64,000 nucleotides of DNA from Pseudomonas veronii (GCF_001439695.1 NZ_JYLL01000006.1:1-64000), one strand, 5' to 3'; positions 27,821 to 37,153 are shown, numbered from the stretch's first letter. Made by a program: numbers and translations. The notes: generated from the sequence alone by a model not told the origin.

Positions 27821-29374
27821 TCAGTCGGATGCAACCGTTCGCATCACCGTGTCCCGCGGCAGGTCAAACGCTTCGACCACTTGCACCACCAGGTCCATTT
27901 CCTGGTTCAACGCTTCGCGCTCCATGCGCTGGCGGATCACCCCGATCACCAGTACCGCCAAGGTCGTGATCGAATAAGCCGGGCCGGAAAATGCACGCAC
28001 CCCGCTCACCAGCAACATCGCCGCCGCCAGCGCCTGGCCCACCAGCGGAATCGCCGTGGCCGCGCCGCGCCGCAGGATGAACCCGGTCAGCCCCGCCAAC
28101 GCCGTACCGCTCAACGCCGTAGCGGCCGAACGGCCGACATCGATGCGATGGAACAGGCCCTGCTCCTTTTGCGCCGCCGCCTGAAGCTCGGCGTCGAACG
28201 CCTGTCGGTCGGCGTGGCTGAGTTTGTCCTTGTATTGTTCGATGAGTTTTTCCGCGACTTGCGCTTCGATGTCCGCCAGCACGACGGTCTCCATCGGTTC
28301 ATCGAACCTGATCCCCAGCCGCTGCGCCACATCCTCGGCGATCTGGCGATACCCCACGCCGTGCCCCCGGGCGAGGTTCATGAAGCTGTCGCCGCCCATG
28401 CGCTGCAACTCGATGGCCAACTTCAGCGGCTCGCGCACCGTGGCATCAATCGAGGCACTGCGCTTTTGCGCGATCAATTCGGCGAGGAACTTCAGCTCGT
28501 CCGGGCGCGCCCGCACCAGCACCGGGAACAGTTCGTCATCTTCTTCGGCAAAGCGCACCTCGCTACTGCGCTGGTCGGCGCGGATCATGCCGCGTCGCTC
28601 CTGCAGCAGGTCGGTGTACTGCACCACCGTCTGCAACTGCGGCCAATAGGCCGCGTGATCGAAGCTGGCCAGGTGAACGTTGGTCACCTTGGCCTTGAGC
28701 GCGGGCGTGATCGGGATGGCGTAGCGACCGATGCAACGCTCGGTATCCGGTTTCATCGCCAGGGCCCAATCCTTACTGGAGTGACAATTGATCACCCGCC
28801 CCGAAAGCGCTGCACACACTTCATCCCAAGGGCTCGACGTACAGATCGCCCCGCCCATCAACAGCAAATGGTTCAACGGCAGTTCGCGCGCAGTGTCGGG
28901 GTTGGCCAACACGCTCTTGACCAGGATGCGCGCGCCGAGGGAATGCCCGATCAGGTTGATGCGCCGCACCTGCAGCGACTCGCCGTGGAGGAATTCGGCC
29001 AATTCCGGCAACAGGCTGCGGGCCACTTCATCCACCCGCGCCTCGACACTTTTGTAATGGTCGAGAAAATACCCGATCGCCTTGCCCACCCCTACCGTCG
29101 CCGCTCCCAGGCCGCCGCCGCCGAGCATCGCGGTGATCACGTCCTTGAACGGTGCGAACAGGTTTTCCAGAAAATGCCCGGCCGGCCAGAACAGCATCAG
29201 GTTGGTCGAACCTTCGATACTTGCCAGTTGCGCCGTGAAGTTGCCCAGTTGCTGCCGGTTGAAGAACGCCGAGTAACCGTGAACATAGAGATTGAGCACG
29301 TCCCCCTGAGGCTCGCCGCACAGTACGAACGTAGGCTTGCGGGTACGGTGCATTTCATCCCACTGGTGCTGCAT
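27821..29374 (-). CDS. DUF726-like alpha/beta hydrolase fused to YaaW-like domain
   Basis: This encodes 517 residues. Start 29374 (MQHQWDEMHRTRKPTFVLCG) has AGGAG ten bases upstream; upstream codons read low-quality sequence. The N-terminal half is a hydrolase fold with VHGYSAFFNR (oxyanion-type HG) and the nucleophile elbow LIGHSLGARI (Ser145). Residues about 280-500 align by eye with E. coli YaaW: GGDSFMNLARGHGVGYRQIA against GGDS...LRGHGKLYR, then a hydrophobic tail (IPLVGQALAAAMLLVSGVRA, FSGPAYSITTLAVLVIGVI) as in YaaW. Role unknown. A membrane-bound lipase-like enzyme is a plausible guess. Confidence 0.75.
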   Translation of the reverse strand: MQHQWDEMHRTRKPTFVLCGEPQGDVLNLYVHGYSAFFNRQQLGNFTAQLASIEGSTNLMLFWPAGHFLENLFAPFKDVITAMLGGGGLGAATVGVGKAIGYFLDHYKSVEARVDEVARSLLPELAEFLHGESLQVRRINLIGHSLGARILVKSVLANPDTARELPLNHLLLMGGAICTSSPWDEVCAALSGRVINCHSSKDWALAMKPDTERCIGRYAIPITPALKAKVTNVHLASFDHAAYWPQLQTVVQYTDLLQERRGMIRADQRSSEVRFAEEDDELFPVLVRARPDELKFLAELIAQKRSASIDATVREPLKLAIELQRMGGDSFMNLARGHGVGYRQIAEDVAQRLGIRFDEPMETVVLADIEAQVAEKLIEQYKDKLSHADRQAFDAELQAAAQKEQGLFHRIDVGRSAATALSGTALAGLTGFILRRGAATAIPLVGQALAAAMLLVSGVRAFSGPAYSITTLAVLVIGVIRQRMEREALNQEMDLVVQVVEAFDLPRDTVMRTVASD

Positions 29375-29468
29375 GGGCCGGTGACTCCTGGTGACGAAGG
29401 ACGCCGATAGTAACAAAGGGCGAGCCGCAGGAAGGTGAATCCTGACGGGCGCGGACGCCACAACCCCC

Positions 29469-30251
29469 TCAGAACAACGACGCGGCCTTTGATTTAGTCA
29501 GATAACGCGCCGGGGTATCGCCCAGGTTGCGCCGGAACAGCGCGGTGAAGGCGCTGGCACTGCTGAAGCCCAACTCAAACGCCACCTCGGTGACGGACAC
29601 GCCGTGGCTGAGCCGGGCAGTGGCTTCCAGCAGACAGACTTGCTGGCGCCAGGCGACGAACGTCATGCCCGTGCTCTCAAGGAAATGACGGGTAAAGGTG
29701 CGCCGGCTCATGCTCGACCACGCGGCCATTTCGTCAATCGAAGTGTGTTGCGTAGGGGCCTCCAGAAAACGCTGGCAGGCGCTCGCCAGCCGTGGCTCGC
29801 GGGGCAACGGCGCGCTGAGGGGCAACTCGGGCATCGCTCCGATCTCGTCGATCAGCAGCGTCAGCACGCAGGCCTGCCTGGCATTGGGTAAGGTCGAAGG
29901 CTCGATGGCCAGCGCCGCCTGCAACAGATGCCTGAGCAGGGGCGACACTTCAAACACCTGGCAGCGTGCCTGCAACCCCGCCCGTGCGGCGGCGCCGGCG
30001 TCCAGGTAGGTATTGAGCATCACCACATCGCCGCGCATCTGCATTTCATGGGGCACGCCGCCGGGCACCCAGATCGCCCGCTGCGGCGGCACCACCCAGT
30101 TGCCCAGGTCGGTAAACATTTTCAGCGCGCCGGTGGAAGCGTAGGCGAACTGACCTCGCGGGTGCGTGTGCCGCGCAAACACGGTGCCAGAGGGGTATTC
30201 GCGCAGCGTCACCAGCGCGTCGGGGCTGTCGGAATCAAAAGTCGGCATCAT
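29469..30251 (-). CDS. AraC-family regulator
   Basis: This encodes 260 residues. A cupin sensing part (FARHTHPRGQFAYASTGALK, PPQRAIWVPGGVPHEM) is followed by the AraC DNA-binding part (SSMSRRTFTRHFLESTGMTF, VTEVAFELGFSSASAFTALF). It is divergent from the EamA transporter gene with 103 bases between them, a frequent pairing in which the regulator controls the exporter. A start at the second Met is equally possible. Confidence 0.88.
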   Translation of the reverse strand: MMPTFDSDSPDALVTLREYPSGTVFARHTHPRGQFAYASTGALKMFTDLGNWVVPPQRAIWVPGGVPHEMQMRGDVVMLNTYLDAGAAARAGLQARCQVFEVSPLLRHLLQAALAIEPSTLPNARQACVLTLLIDEIGAMPELPLSAPLPREPRLASACQRFLEAPTQHTSIDEMAAWSSMSRRTFTRHFLESTGMTFVAWRQQVCLLEATARLSHGVSVTEVAFELGFSSASAFTALFRRNLGDTPARYLTKSKAASLF

Positions 30252-30354
30252 GACCCGATTCTGTCAAAAGTTGACCTGACATAGCAAGCGGGCCATTGCC
30301 CTGCCGCCTAACATCGACGCCTTTGAAGCTGCACTCTGCCTAAAAGGAAACCCC

Positions 30355-31239
30355 ATGCAGAAAAAACACCTGGTGCTTGCTGTGCTGGTTACGTTGGTCT
30401 GGGGGGTGAACTTCCCCCTGACAAAATTGGGCCTGCGTGCAATCGACCCCTTTGTCCTCACCGGCATACGCTTTGCCCTCGCCGCCCTGCCGCTGGTGTT
30501 TTTCATCAAGCGCCCCGCCGTGCGCTTCCACTATGTGGCGGCTTACGGGCTTATCTTCGGGCTGGGGATGTGGGGCGTGATCAACTACGGCATTCAGGTC
30601 GGCGTCAGCCCGGGAATCGCCTCGCTGATCATCCAACTCAGCGTGTTTTTCAGCATGGGTTGGGGCTATGTGCTGTTCCAGGAAAAAATCCGCAGGGCCC
30701 AAGTGCTCGGCGCCGTGCTCGCGATGACCGGCTTGGCGGGGATTATCGCGACGCAACACGGCGACCACGCGCTGCTGGGTATTCTGTTGATCGTCTTCAG
30801 CGCGCTGGCCTGGAGTGTCGGCAACGTGATCATCAAGCAATCGGGCGTGAAAGAGATCTTCTCGTTCATGGTGTGGGCCAGTCTGTTCCCACCGATTCCG
30901 CTGTGGCTCATGGCCTGGTGGCTGCACGGCAGCGCAGCGTTCGCCAACGTGGGCGCCAACCTCGACCTGACGGCGGCGGGTTCCATCCTGTTCCAGGTCT
31001 ACCTGGCCACGCACTTTGCCTACTGGGGCTGGAACTCACTGCTCAAGGCATACCCGGTATCCACCGTAGCGCCGCTGTCCCTGCTGATTCCGGTGTTCGG
31101 CATGACCAGTTCGATGCTGATCATCGGCGAGCGCATATCCACGCCCAACCTGCTCTCGATTGCGCTCATCATCACGGGACTGGCCGTGGGGTTGTACCGC
31201 ACGCCCGCCAGTGCGCGTGGAAAAACACTCAGCCAGTGA
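30355..31239 (+). CDS. EamA/DMT-superfamily exporter
   Basis: This encodes 294 residues with ten predicted membrane spans in two EamA halves (MQKKHLVLAVLVTLVWGVNF, and LLIVFSALAWSVGNVIIKQS for the second). The ordering and length match EamA-type exporters of amino acids or metabolites such as O-acetylserine and cysteine. The ATG follows AAGGA. Divergent from an AraC regulator. Substrate is unknown. Confidence 0.88.
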   Translation: MQKKHLVLAVLVTLVWGVNFPLTKLGLRAIDPFVLTGIRFALAALPLVFFIKRPAVRFHYVAAYGLIFGLGMWGVINYGIQVGVSPGIASLIIQLSVFFSMGWGYVLFQEKIRRAQVLGAVLAMTGLAGIIATQHGDHALLGILLIVFSALAWSVGNVIIKQSGVKEIFSFMVWASLFPPIPLWLMAWWLHGSAAFANVGANLDLTAAGSILFQVYLATHFAYWGWNSLLKAYPVSTVAPLSLLIPVFGMTSSMLIIGERISTPNLLSIALIITGLAVGLYRTPASARGKTLSQ

Positions 31240-31382
31240 AAGACACGCCCGCGAGAACGCAGTCGCCCAGCAAAAAATCACCTGCCCAGCACGATCCCAC
31301 ACTGCAAAAACACAATTATCGACATGTAAAAAGCGCTCTAATAGCCACCTGTTGATTGGCTTTAAAGATTTTGGAGTTCGCA

Positions 31383-33191
31383 ATGCCCCATGAAGGCAAC
31401 CTGTTACAAGCAGCCGTGGTGTTCCTGCTCGCCGCCGTGCTGACCGTGCCCCTGGCCAAGCGCCTGCAGTTGGGCGCGGTGCTGGGCTATCTGTTCGCCG
31501 GTGTGATCATCGGCCCGTCGGTACTGGGCCTGATCGGCAACCCGCAAAGCGTCGCGCAGTTCTCGGAGTTGGGCGTGGTGCTGCTGCTGTTCATCATCGG
31601 CCTGGAGCTGTCGCCAAAACGTTTATGGGTGATGCGCAAGGCGGTATTCGGTGTCGGCCTGGCCCAGGTGCTGCTCACCGGCCTGGTGATGGGCGGGGTC
31701 GCGCTGTGGCTGTTCGGCCAGTCGTGGAACAGCGCAATCGTGCTGGGCCTGGGCCTGGCGCTGTCGTCCACCGCCTTTGGCCTGCAAAGCCTGGCCGAGC
31801 GCAAGGAGCTGAACCAGCCCCACGGGCGCCTGGCTTTTGCGATTCTGCTGTTCCAAGACATTGCGGCGATCCCGCTGATTGCCATGGTGCCGTTGCTGGC
31901 CGGGGGCGATCACCCAAGCACCCAGGCCCAGGGCGTGCAGCACGTGTTGCAGATCCTCGGCAGCATCGCCGTGGTGATCATCGGCGGGCGCTATCTGTTG
32001 CGCCCGGTGTTTCGCGTCGTCGCCAAGACCGGCCTGCGCGAAGTGTCCACGGCCACCGCGTTGCTGGTAGTGATCGGCACCGCCTGGCTGATGGAGTTGG
32101 TCGGCGTGTCCATGGCCCTGGGCGCGTTCCTCGCCGGCCTGCTGCTGGCGGACTCGGAATACCGCCACGAACTGGAATCCCAGATCGAACCGTTCAAGGG
32201 CCTGCTGCTCGGCCTGTTTTTCATCAGCGTGGGCATGGGCGCCAACCTCAGCCTGCTGCTCAGCTCGCCGCTGGTGGTGATCGGCCTGACCCTGCTGTTG
32301 ATCGGTTTGAAACTGCCGCTGCTGTATGCCGTCGGCCGGCTGGTGGGCGATCTCAACCGCGAGAGCGCCTTGCGCCTGGGCGTGGTGCTGGCGGCAGGCG
32401 GTGAATTCGCCTTCGTGGTGTTCAAGATCGGCCGCGACCAAGGCCTGTTCGAACCGCACCTGTACGACATCCTGGTGCTGACCATCACCCTGTCGATGGC
32501 CGTGACGCCGCTGCTGTTGCTGGTCTGCCCGAAGCTGTTCAAGCCCAAGGTCAAACCCGTGGAAGTCCCCGAGGAATACCGCACCATCGAAAGCGATGCG
32601 CCGCGCGTGGTCATCGCCGGCATGGGCCGCATGGGGCAGATCGTCGCGCGAATCCTGCGCGCGCAGAACATTTCGTTTATCGCCCTGGACACCTCGGTCG
32701 AAACCATCGAGCTGACCCGCAGTTTCGGCGGCATGCCGGTGTTCTACGGCGACCCGCAACGTCCGGAGATCCTGCACGCGGCCAAGGTCGACCGGGCGGA
32801 GTTCTTCGTCATCGCGATGGATGACCCGGAGATCAACATCAAAACCGCCGAACTGGTGCGCAGCCTCTATCCGCACATGAAGATCATCGCCCGCGCCCGT
32901 AACCGCCAGCACGTCCACCGTTTGGTGGACCTCGACGCGTCACCGGTGCGCGAAACCTTCTATTCCAGCCTGGAAATGAGCCGCCGCACCCTGGTGGGTC
33001 TCGGCCTGAGCCAAGCCCAGGCCGACGCGCGCATCACCCGGTTCAAGAACCACGACCTGCAGGTCCTCGCCGCCCAGCACGCGGTGTACGACGATGCGGC
33101 TAAGGTCATGCAGACCGCCCAGGAAGCCCGTGCGGAACTGGCGCGGTTGTTTGAAATGGACCGTCTTGAGGAAGAGTCCGACAAGGTGTGA
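31383..33191 (+). CDS. kefC: Kef-type K+/H+ antiporter with TrkA-N domain
   Basis: This encodes 602 residues from the ATG at 31383 (MPHEGNLLQAAVVFLLAAVL), with GGAG six bases before; a start at 31356 is weaker. The CPA2 membrane part has GYLFAGVIIGPSVLGLI, LLLFIIGLELSPKRLW and LGAFLAGLLLADSEYRHELE. The cytosolic Rossmann part starts at RVVIAGMGRMGQIVARIL near 415. Kef systems expel potassium to acidify the cell during electrophile stress and are gated by glutathione adducts. No KefF/KefG-type activator gene is adjacent. It could be a KefB paralogue. Confidence 0.9.
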   Translation: MPHEGNLLQAAVVFLLAAVLTVPLAKRLQLGAVLGYLFAGVIIGPSVLGLIGNPQSVAQFSELGVVLLLFIIGLELSPKRLWVMRKAVFGVGLAQVLLTGLVMGGVALWLFGQSWNSAIVLGLGLALSSTAFGLQSLAERKELNQPHGRLAFAILLFQDIAAIPLIAMVPLLAGGDHPSTQAQGVQHVLQILGSIAVVIIGGRYLLRPVFRVVAKTGLREVSTATALLVVIGTAWLMELVGVSMALGAFLAGLLLADSEYRHELESQIEPFKGLLLGLFFISVGMGANLSLLLSSPLVVIGLTLLLIGLKLPLLYAVGRLVGDLNRESALRLGVVLAAGGEFAFVVFKIGRDQGLFEPHLYDILVLTITLSMAVTPLLLLVCPKLFKPKVKPVEVPEEYRTIESDAPRVVIAGMGRMGQIVARILRAQNISFIALDTSVETIELTRSFGGMPVFYGDPQRPEILHAAKVDRAEFFVIAMDDPEINIKTAELVRSLYPHMKIIARARNRQHVHRLVDLDASPVRETFYSSLEMSRRTLVGLGLSQAQADARITRFKNHDLQVLAAQHAVYDDAAKVMQTAQEARAELARLFEMDRLEEESDKV

Positions 33192-33267
33192 TGGTGCGGA
33201 TGAACGATCTTGCGAATTTTCTGACAGAATACGGCGCAATTTCGTTCATCTACCGGAGCGTTTCTTC

Positions 33268-33822
33268 ATGGCCACTTTCACCAAGACCGCCGTCCTGCTG
33301 GCCCTGGCGCTTAGCGCCGGCAGCGTATTCGCCGCGGCCAAGCCGGCGGATCAGACCATCTCCACCTTGGGCGGCAAGTTCAGCTTCGACCTGCCCAAGG
33401 CCTATGTCGCCGACACCCTGCCAGCCGGCAAGGCAGCAGACGGCACCGGGGATACCCAAGGTACGATGTACGCGAACCAAACCACGAAAAGTGTGGTCAT
33501 CGTCGCCGAAACCGTGCGCAACGACGGGGTGACCATTAAAGATAATGACCCGCAGTTTCTCGACGGCGCAGTCGCCGGCTTCGTCAAGGACCAGAGCGCC
33601 GCCCTGCCCGACTTCAAGAAACAGAACGAAAAGAAACTGACCTTCAAAGGCCTCGGCCTGCGCCAGGTGGACAGCACGGCCACCCAAGGCGGCGGCAAAA
33701 CCTTGAACTCCACCTTCCTCGGCGGTTCCGGCAATCACTTACTGGTGATCCAGGCGATTTCGCGGGCGGATGATGTGAAGGGACATGCGCAGTTGGTGAA
33801 ACTGATCACCGGCGGCAAGTAA
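33268..33822 (+). CDS. DcrB-like periplasmic protein
   Basis: This encodes 184 residues with a signal peptide (to about SVFAA, 22). The pattern KFSFDLPKAYV, then LTFKGLGLRQVDSTATQGGG and FLGGSGNHLLVIQAISRADD resembles DcrB of E. coli, whose fold also occurs in EagR chaperones of type VI effectors. Unlike E. coli DcrB there is no lipobox. The ATG has GGAG nine bases upstream, 76 bases after the Kef gene. A REPIN follows. The function of the secreted form is unknown. Confidence 0.65.
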   Translation: MATFTKTAVLLALALSAGSVFAAAKPADQTISTLGGKFSFDLPKAYVADTLPAGKAADGTGDTQGTMYANQTTKSVVIVAETVRNDGVTIKDNDPQFLDGAVAGFVKDQSAALPDFKKQNEKKLTFKGLGLRQVDSTATQGGGKTLNSTFLGGSGNHLLVIQAISRADDVKGHAQLVKLITGGK

Positions 33823-33850
33823 ACCGACCGTTAAAACCACACCGATCAAC

Positions 33851-33940
33851 TGTGGGAGGGGGCTTGCTCCCGATGGCGGTGCATCAGTCATGCATGTGTT
33901 GGCTGACACACGGCTATCGGGAGCAAGCTCCCTCCCACAT
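33851..33940. repeat. REPIN (paired REP inverted repeat)
   Basis: Arms TGTGGGAGGGGGCTTGCTCC and GGAGCAAGCTCCCTCCCACA surround a spacer of about 50 bases. It sits between convergent gene ends (DcrB-like and esterase) and could end both transcripts. The arms have TGCTCC in place of TGCCCC, a variant of the family elsewhere in the window. Confidence 0.9.
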
Positions 33941-33952
33941 TTTTAGCGGTGT

Positions 33953-34672
33953 TCACTTCACATTGGTTTCCAGCCAGGCCTTCAAGTCCTGCACTTCCGC
34001 TGCGCTGATGGTGTGGTTCATGCCCGGATAAGTATGAAACTGCGGCTTGAGCCCCAACCCCGACAACACCTCGTTCGCCCGCGTCGCCGAGGCATACGGC
34101 AGCGCTTGGTCCAACGTGCCGTGGCCGATGAAAATCGCCAACTGGCCCAATCGCTCATCCGGCTTGAGCTGCGCCTTGAGCACCGGCAACACGCTGCCAC
34201 TGAGCGCCGCAATCCCGCGCACCAACTCAGGGTCACGTAACGCCACCTCGTAAGACATGATCGCGCCCTGGCTGAACCCCACCAGGAACACCCGGTCAGG
34301 CTGGGTGTGGTATTTGACGGTAGCCTTGGCGACAAACGCCTTGATCAGCGTGGCGCTGCTCTGCAGGTCGTCGGTCATCCCATCGTAATCGCCGTCACCC
34401 GGCGTCTTGGTGAACCAGCGGAACCCTTGGGCGTCCACCGGCATCGGCGCGCGCGCCGACAGGTAGGTCCAGGTGGACGGCAGCGCATCCTTGATGCCGA
34501 ACAGGTCTTCCTCGTTGCTGCCAAAACCGTGCAGGAAAATCACCAGCGGCTGGTTGCGCGCATCGCCCTGGGTCTGTTCCAGGTACAACAACGGCAAGTC
34601 GGTGTGCAGGTCGGAATCGGCGTGGGCGGCACCGGCCACCAGGGTCAGCACCAGCGCGAACAGTTTGAACAT
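33953..34672 (-). CDS. Secreted carboxylesterase/phospholipase-like hydrolase
   Basis: This encodes 239 residues: a signal peptide (to about AAHA, 18), the oxyanion loop IFLHGFGSNEEDLFGI, the nucleophile elbow LVGFSQGAIMS, an Asp in IGHGTLDQALPY and a His in YPGMNHTIS. All parts of the catalytic triad of the esterase D/phospholipase-like family are visible. It acts in the periplasm. Its GAGG ribosome site overlaps the stop of cobF (12-base spacing), so the two are co-transcribed, though a link to cobalamin is not obvious. Confidence 0.88.
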   Translation of the reverse strand: MFKLFALVLTLVAGAAHADSDLHTDLPLLYLEQTQGDARNQPLVIFLHGFGSNEEDLFGIKDALPSTWTYLSARAPMPVDAQGFRWFTKTPGDGDYDGMTDDLQSSATLIKAFVAKATVKYHTQPDRVFLVGFSQGAIMSYEVALRDPELVRGIAALSGSVLPVLKAQLKPDERLGQLAIFIGHGTLDQALPYASATRANEVLSGLGLKPQFHTYPGMNHTISAAEVQDLKAWLETNVK

Positions 34673-34683
34673 GGAGATCGACC

Positions 34684-35439
34684 TCAGGGTTTGCGCAGCA
34701 AATAAGTGTCCATGATCCAGCCGTTGGCCAGACGCGCAGCCTTGCGCACCCGTTGGATGTCTTCAGCGACTTCACTCACCTTGCCGCTGATGAGGATTTC
34801 ATCCGGCGTGCCGAGGTAGGCCCCCCAATAAATGTCCAGATCCTGATCGGCCACGCTGCGGTAGGAGTCTTCGGCGTCGAGCATCACCACCAGGGTGTCG
34901 GCATCGCTCGCCTGCCCCGCCGCCAAGCGGCGCCCGGTGGTGATCTCGATGGAGCGGCCGATGCGGTTCAGCGGCACTTTGTGCTGGGCCGCCAAGGCCT
35001 GCACGCTGGTGATGCCGGGGATCACTTCGAATTCAAAGACGCAGCGGCCACTGGCCAGGATCGCCTGCAGAATGCGGATGGTGCTGTCGTACAACGCCGG
35101 ATCGCCCCAAGCCAGAAAAGCCCCCACTTCGCCGTCGGCCATTTCTTCGTTGATCATGCGCTCGAAGGTCTGCTGCTTATCGCGGTTGAGGTCCTGCACG
35201 GCGCGGGTGTAGTCGATGTCCCCGCGCACCCGCTCGGGGCAATCGGCCTCGACGAAGCGGTAGCCGGGCTCGGTGATGTAGGTCGCGCAGATCTCACGGC
35301 GCAGGTCGATCAGCTTGTCTTTGCTCTGGCCCTTGTCCATCAGGAAAAACACGTCGGTGCGGTTCAGCGCCTTCACGGCCTGCATCGTGATGTAGTCAGG
35401 GTTGCCGGCGCCAATGCCGATGATCAGGATGCGTTTCAT
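34684..35439 (-). CDS. cobF: Precorrin-6A synthase (deacetylating) CobF
   Basis: This encodes 251 residues. SAM-dependent tetrapyrrole methylase fold: LIIGIGAGNPDYITMQAV at the start, GEVGAFLAWGDPALYDSTIR, and VIPGITSVQALAAQHKVPLN. CobF methylates C1 of precorrin-5 and releases acetate in the aerobic cobalamin route, so an aerobic cob pathway should exist elsewhere in the genome. No other cob gene is in the window. It lies between a histidine phosphatase-like gene and an esterase on the same strand. Confidence 0.93.
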   Translation of the reverse strand: MKRILIIGIGAGNPDYITMQAVKALNRTDVFFLMDKGQSKDKLIDLRREICATYITEPGYRFVEADCPERVRGDIDYTRAVQDLNRDKQQTFERMINEEMADGEVGAFLAWGDPALYDSTIRILQAILASGRCVFEFEVIPGITSVQALAAQHKVPLNRIGRSIEITTGRRLAAGQASDADTLVVMLDAEDSYRSVADQDLDIYWGAYLGTPDEILISGKVSEVAEDIQRVRKAARLANGWIMDTYLLRKP

Positions 35440-35484
35440 GGGTTGCTCTCATTGCGGGGCGTGGATTTTGCCATGTTCACGCAC

Positions 35485-36039
35485 TCAGGCGTGAGTTTCC
35501 AGGCGCAGGCGCCAGACGCCGTTGAAACGCAGCTCCGTGCAAGACAGCGGCTCCACATCGATGCGATAAAACATCGCGACGGGAAACTGCATGACGTAGA
35601 GCATCGCGGCGCGGATGACAAACGGGTGGGTGATGGCCACGACATGGCCGGATTCGGTCTGCAGCGACTGCATCCACTGCGCGACGCGCGCGCAGAGCCG
35701 ATCCACCGACTCGCCACCGTGGGGTGCGCTCGCGCTGTCGGTGAGCCAGGTCGTCAGTTCGGCGCTGTCGAGCGCGGCGATGTCCTGGCCTTTCCAGTGC
35801 CCGACATCGCCATCGCGCAAGGCCTCTTCGATCTGCGCCCGATCGCCGAACAAGCTCGCTGTCTGACGGGTTCGCGCCTCGGGCCCACAGCGCAGCCGCA
35901 CGTTTTTCTTGAAGCGACCGGCCAGGGATAACGCCGCGTTTTGCCAATCCATCGCCAACGATTCGTCATCGGCAAAGCAGCCGCGCTTTTGCAACGGCGT
36001 GACGGCATGGCAGATCAGAGTCAAACGGGTGGCTTGCAT
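35485..36039 (-). CDS. Histidine phosphatase-like protein with altered RHG motif
   Basis: This encodes 184 residues of the histidine phosphatase (CobC/phosphoglycerate mutase-like) fold. The usual RHGxT near the N-terminus is CHAVT at 10-14: the nucleophile His11 is kept, but the phosphate-binding Arg is Cys. Other sites remain: an Arg in GPEARTRQTASLF, the acid in RDGDVGHWKG, and the final His in VVAITHPFVIR. It is 45 bases upstream of cobF, so a role beside cobalamin synthesis or uptake is suggested. Such altered members are known beside cobalamin-related genes, but I cannot say if it is active. Confidence 0.75.
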   Translation of the reverse strand: MQATRLTLICHAVTPLQKRGCFADDESLAMDWQNAALSLAGRFKKNVRLRCGPEARTRQTASLFGDRAQIEEALRDGDVGHWKGQDIAALDSAELTTWLTDSASAPHGGESVDRLCARVAQWMQSLQTESGHVVAITHPFVIRAAMLYVMQFPVAMFYRIDVEPLSCTELRFNGVWRLRLETHA

Positions 36040-36124
36040 CGCGGATCGCAGCTACAGGAAGGATGAGGCCGCCAAGACTGGCGCAGTTGGGGCGATCACG
36101 CAACGTCCGGGGCCGGATCCTGCA

Positions 36125-37102
36125 CTAATCAAACCACTCCCGCCGCCCCTCGAACGTACTGGTGATCAACTCGACGATCATCTGCACCGCCTCGGCATGC
36201 TGCACCTGCGCTTTCACCGCCAGCCACACCTGGCGCTGCATGGGCTCGGCGAGCAATCCCGGCAAGGCCACCAGGCCACGGTCGAAGCTGCCCATGTAGC
36301 GCGGCAGCAAACCGATGCAGGCGCCGCAGCGGATCATCTCGAGCATCAACGAATAGGCATGCACCTGCACGACCGCGGCCAGGCGCTGTGCCACCACCGT
36401 GTTCCATGGCTGTAAGGCGTTCACCTGCCCATCCGGCTGCCACTGCACCAGCATGTAGTCATCCAGGTCTTCGACACTGTCGGGGCGGGTTGTCAGCCGC
36501 GAGTAACGCTTGGCGATGTGCGGCAGGTACTCCAAGCGCGCCAGCACTTGAGGCGGCGCAGTGGGGAAACTCGGGCCGGGCGTGGGGCCATCGGCGTCGG
36601 AGAGCCACAGCACCACGTCAACGTCCACCGCTTGCAGGGACAATTGGCTGTCGATGGAGATGATTTCCAGGCGCACGCTGGCGTTGCGGCGCAGCAAGGC
36701 GATCAGGTCGCGCCCGAGGATGTCGTGCAGGATCGGCTCGGCCACGGCCAGGCGAATCAGCGGTTGCTCCACCACCGGCAGGCGCCGCGCATGGGCCAGG
36801 GCAATCAATTGCGCCTGCAGCAGTTGACCATCGCGGCTGAGTACCAGGCCGTTGCCCTGAAAACTGAACAACACGTGGCGCAGCTGTTCCTCCAGTTGCG
36901 CCAGGCGTTTGCGCAGCAGCGTCGCCTTGATATTCAGGCTGCGCGCCGCCTGCATGAAACAGCCGCAGCGCGCACTCACCAGAAAGTAGCGCGCGACCTC
37001 CGGCTCGATGTCGTTGGCCAGGGCCAACCAGGCGCTGCGGGACTGGCTCGGCTCGCGATAGGGTGCAGGCCCCTGGGGGCCAGACGGTTCTAGAAATGCC
37101 AT
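36125..37102 (-). CDS. LysR-family regulator
   Basis: This encodes 325 residues from the ATG at 37102 (MAFLEPSGPQGPAPYREPSQ), which follows GGGAG at six bases. The N-terminal tail before the helix-turn-helix (YFLVSARCGCFMQAARSLNI, then LLRKRLAQLEEQL) is unusually long and Pro-rich. The effector half follows from about 110. It is the last gene of the minus-strand two-partner secretion locus, 51 bases after the foldase gene, so a role in that locus is likely. Confidence 0.82.
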   Translation of the reverse strand: MAFLEPSGPQGPAPYREPSQSRSAWLALANDIEPEVARYFLVSARCGCFMQAARSLNIKATLLRKRLAQLEEQLRHVLFSFQGNGLVLSRDGQLLQAQLIALAHARRLPVVEQPLIRLAVAEPILHDILGRDLIALLRRNASVRLEIISIDSQLSLQAVDVDVVLWLSDADGPTPGPSFPTAPPQVLARLEYLPHIAKRYSRLTTRPDSVEDLDDYMLVQWQPDGQVNALQPWNTVVAQRLAAVVQVHAYSLMLEMIRCGACIGLLPRYMGSFDRGLVALPGLLAEPMQRQVWLAVKAQVQHAEAVQMIVELITSTFEGRREWFD

Positions 37103-37153
37103 GGGAGACTCCCTGTCTTGTAGGTCTTGTGCATCCAATGCGGTTGACGCGGG

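Noticed and set aside
33268..33822. EagR/DUF1795 chaperone for the Rhs effector
   Set aside because: The DcrB-like fold is related, but this protein has a signal peptide and lies 26 kb away, so it is unlikely to act in the cytoplasm on the effector.
36040..36124. Cobalamin riboswitch before the cobF operon
   Set aside because: No convincing B12 box or conserved core could be found in the short spacer.
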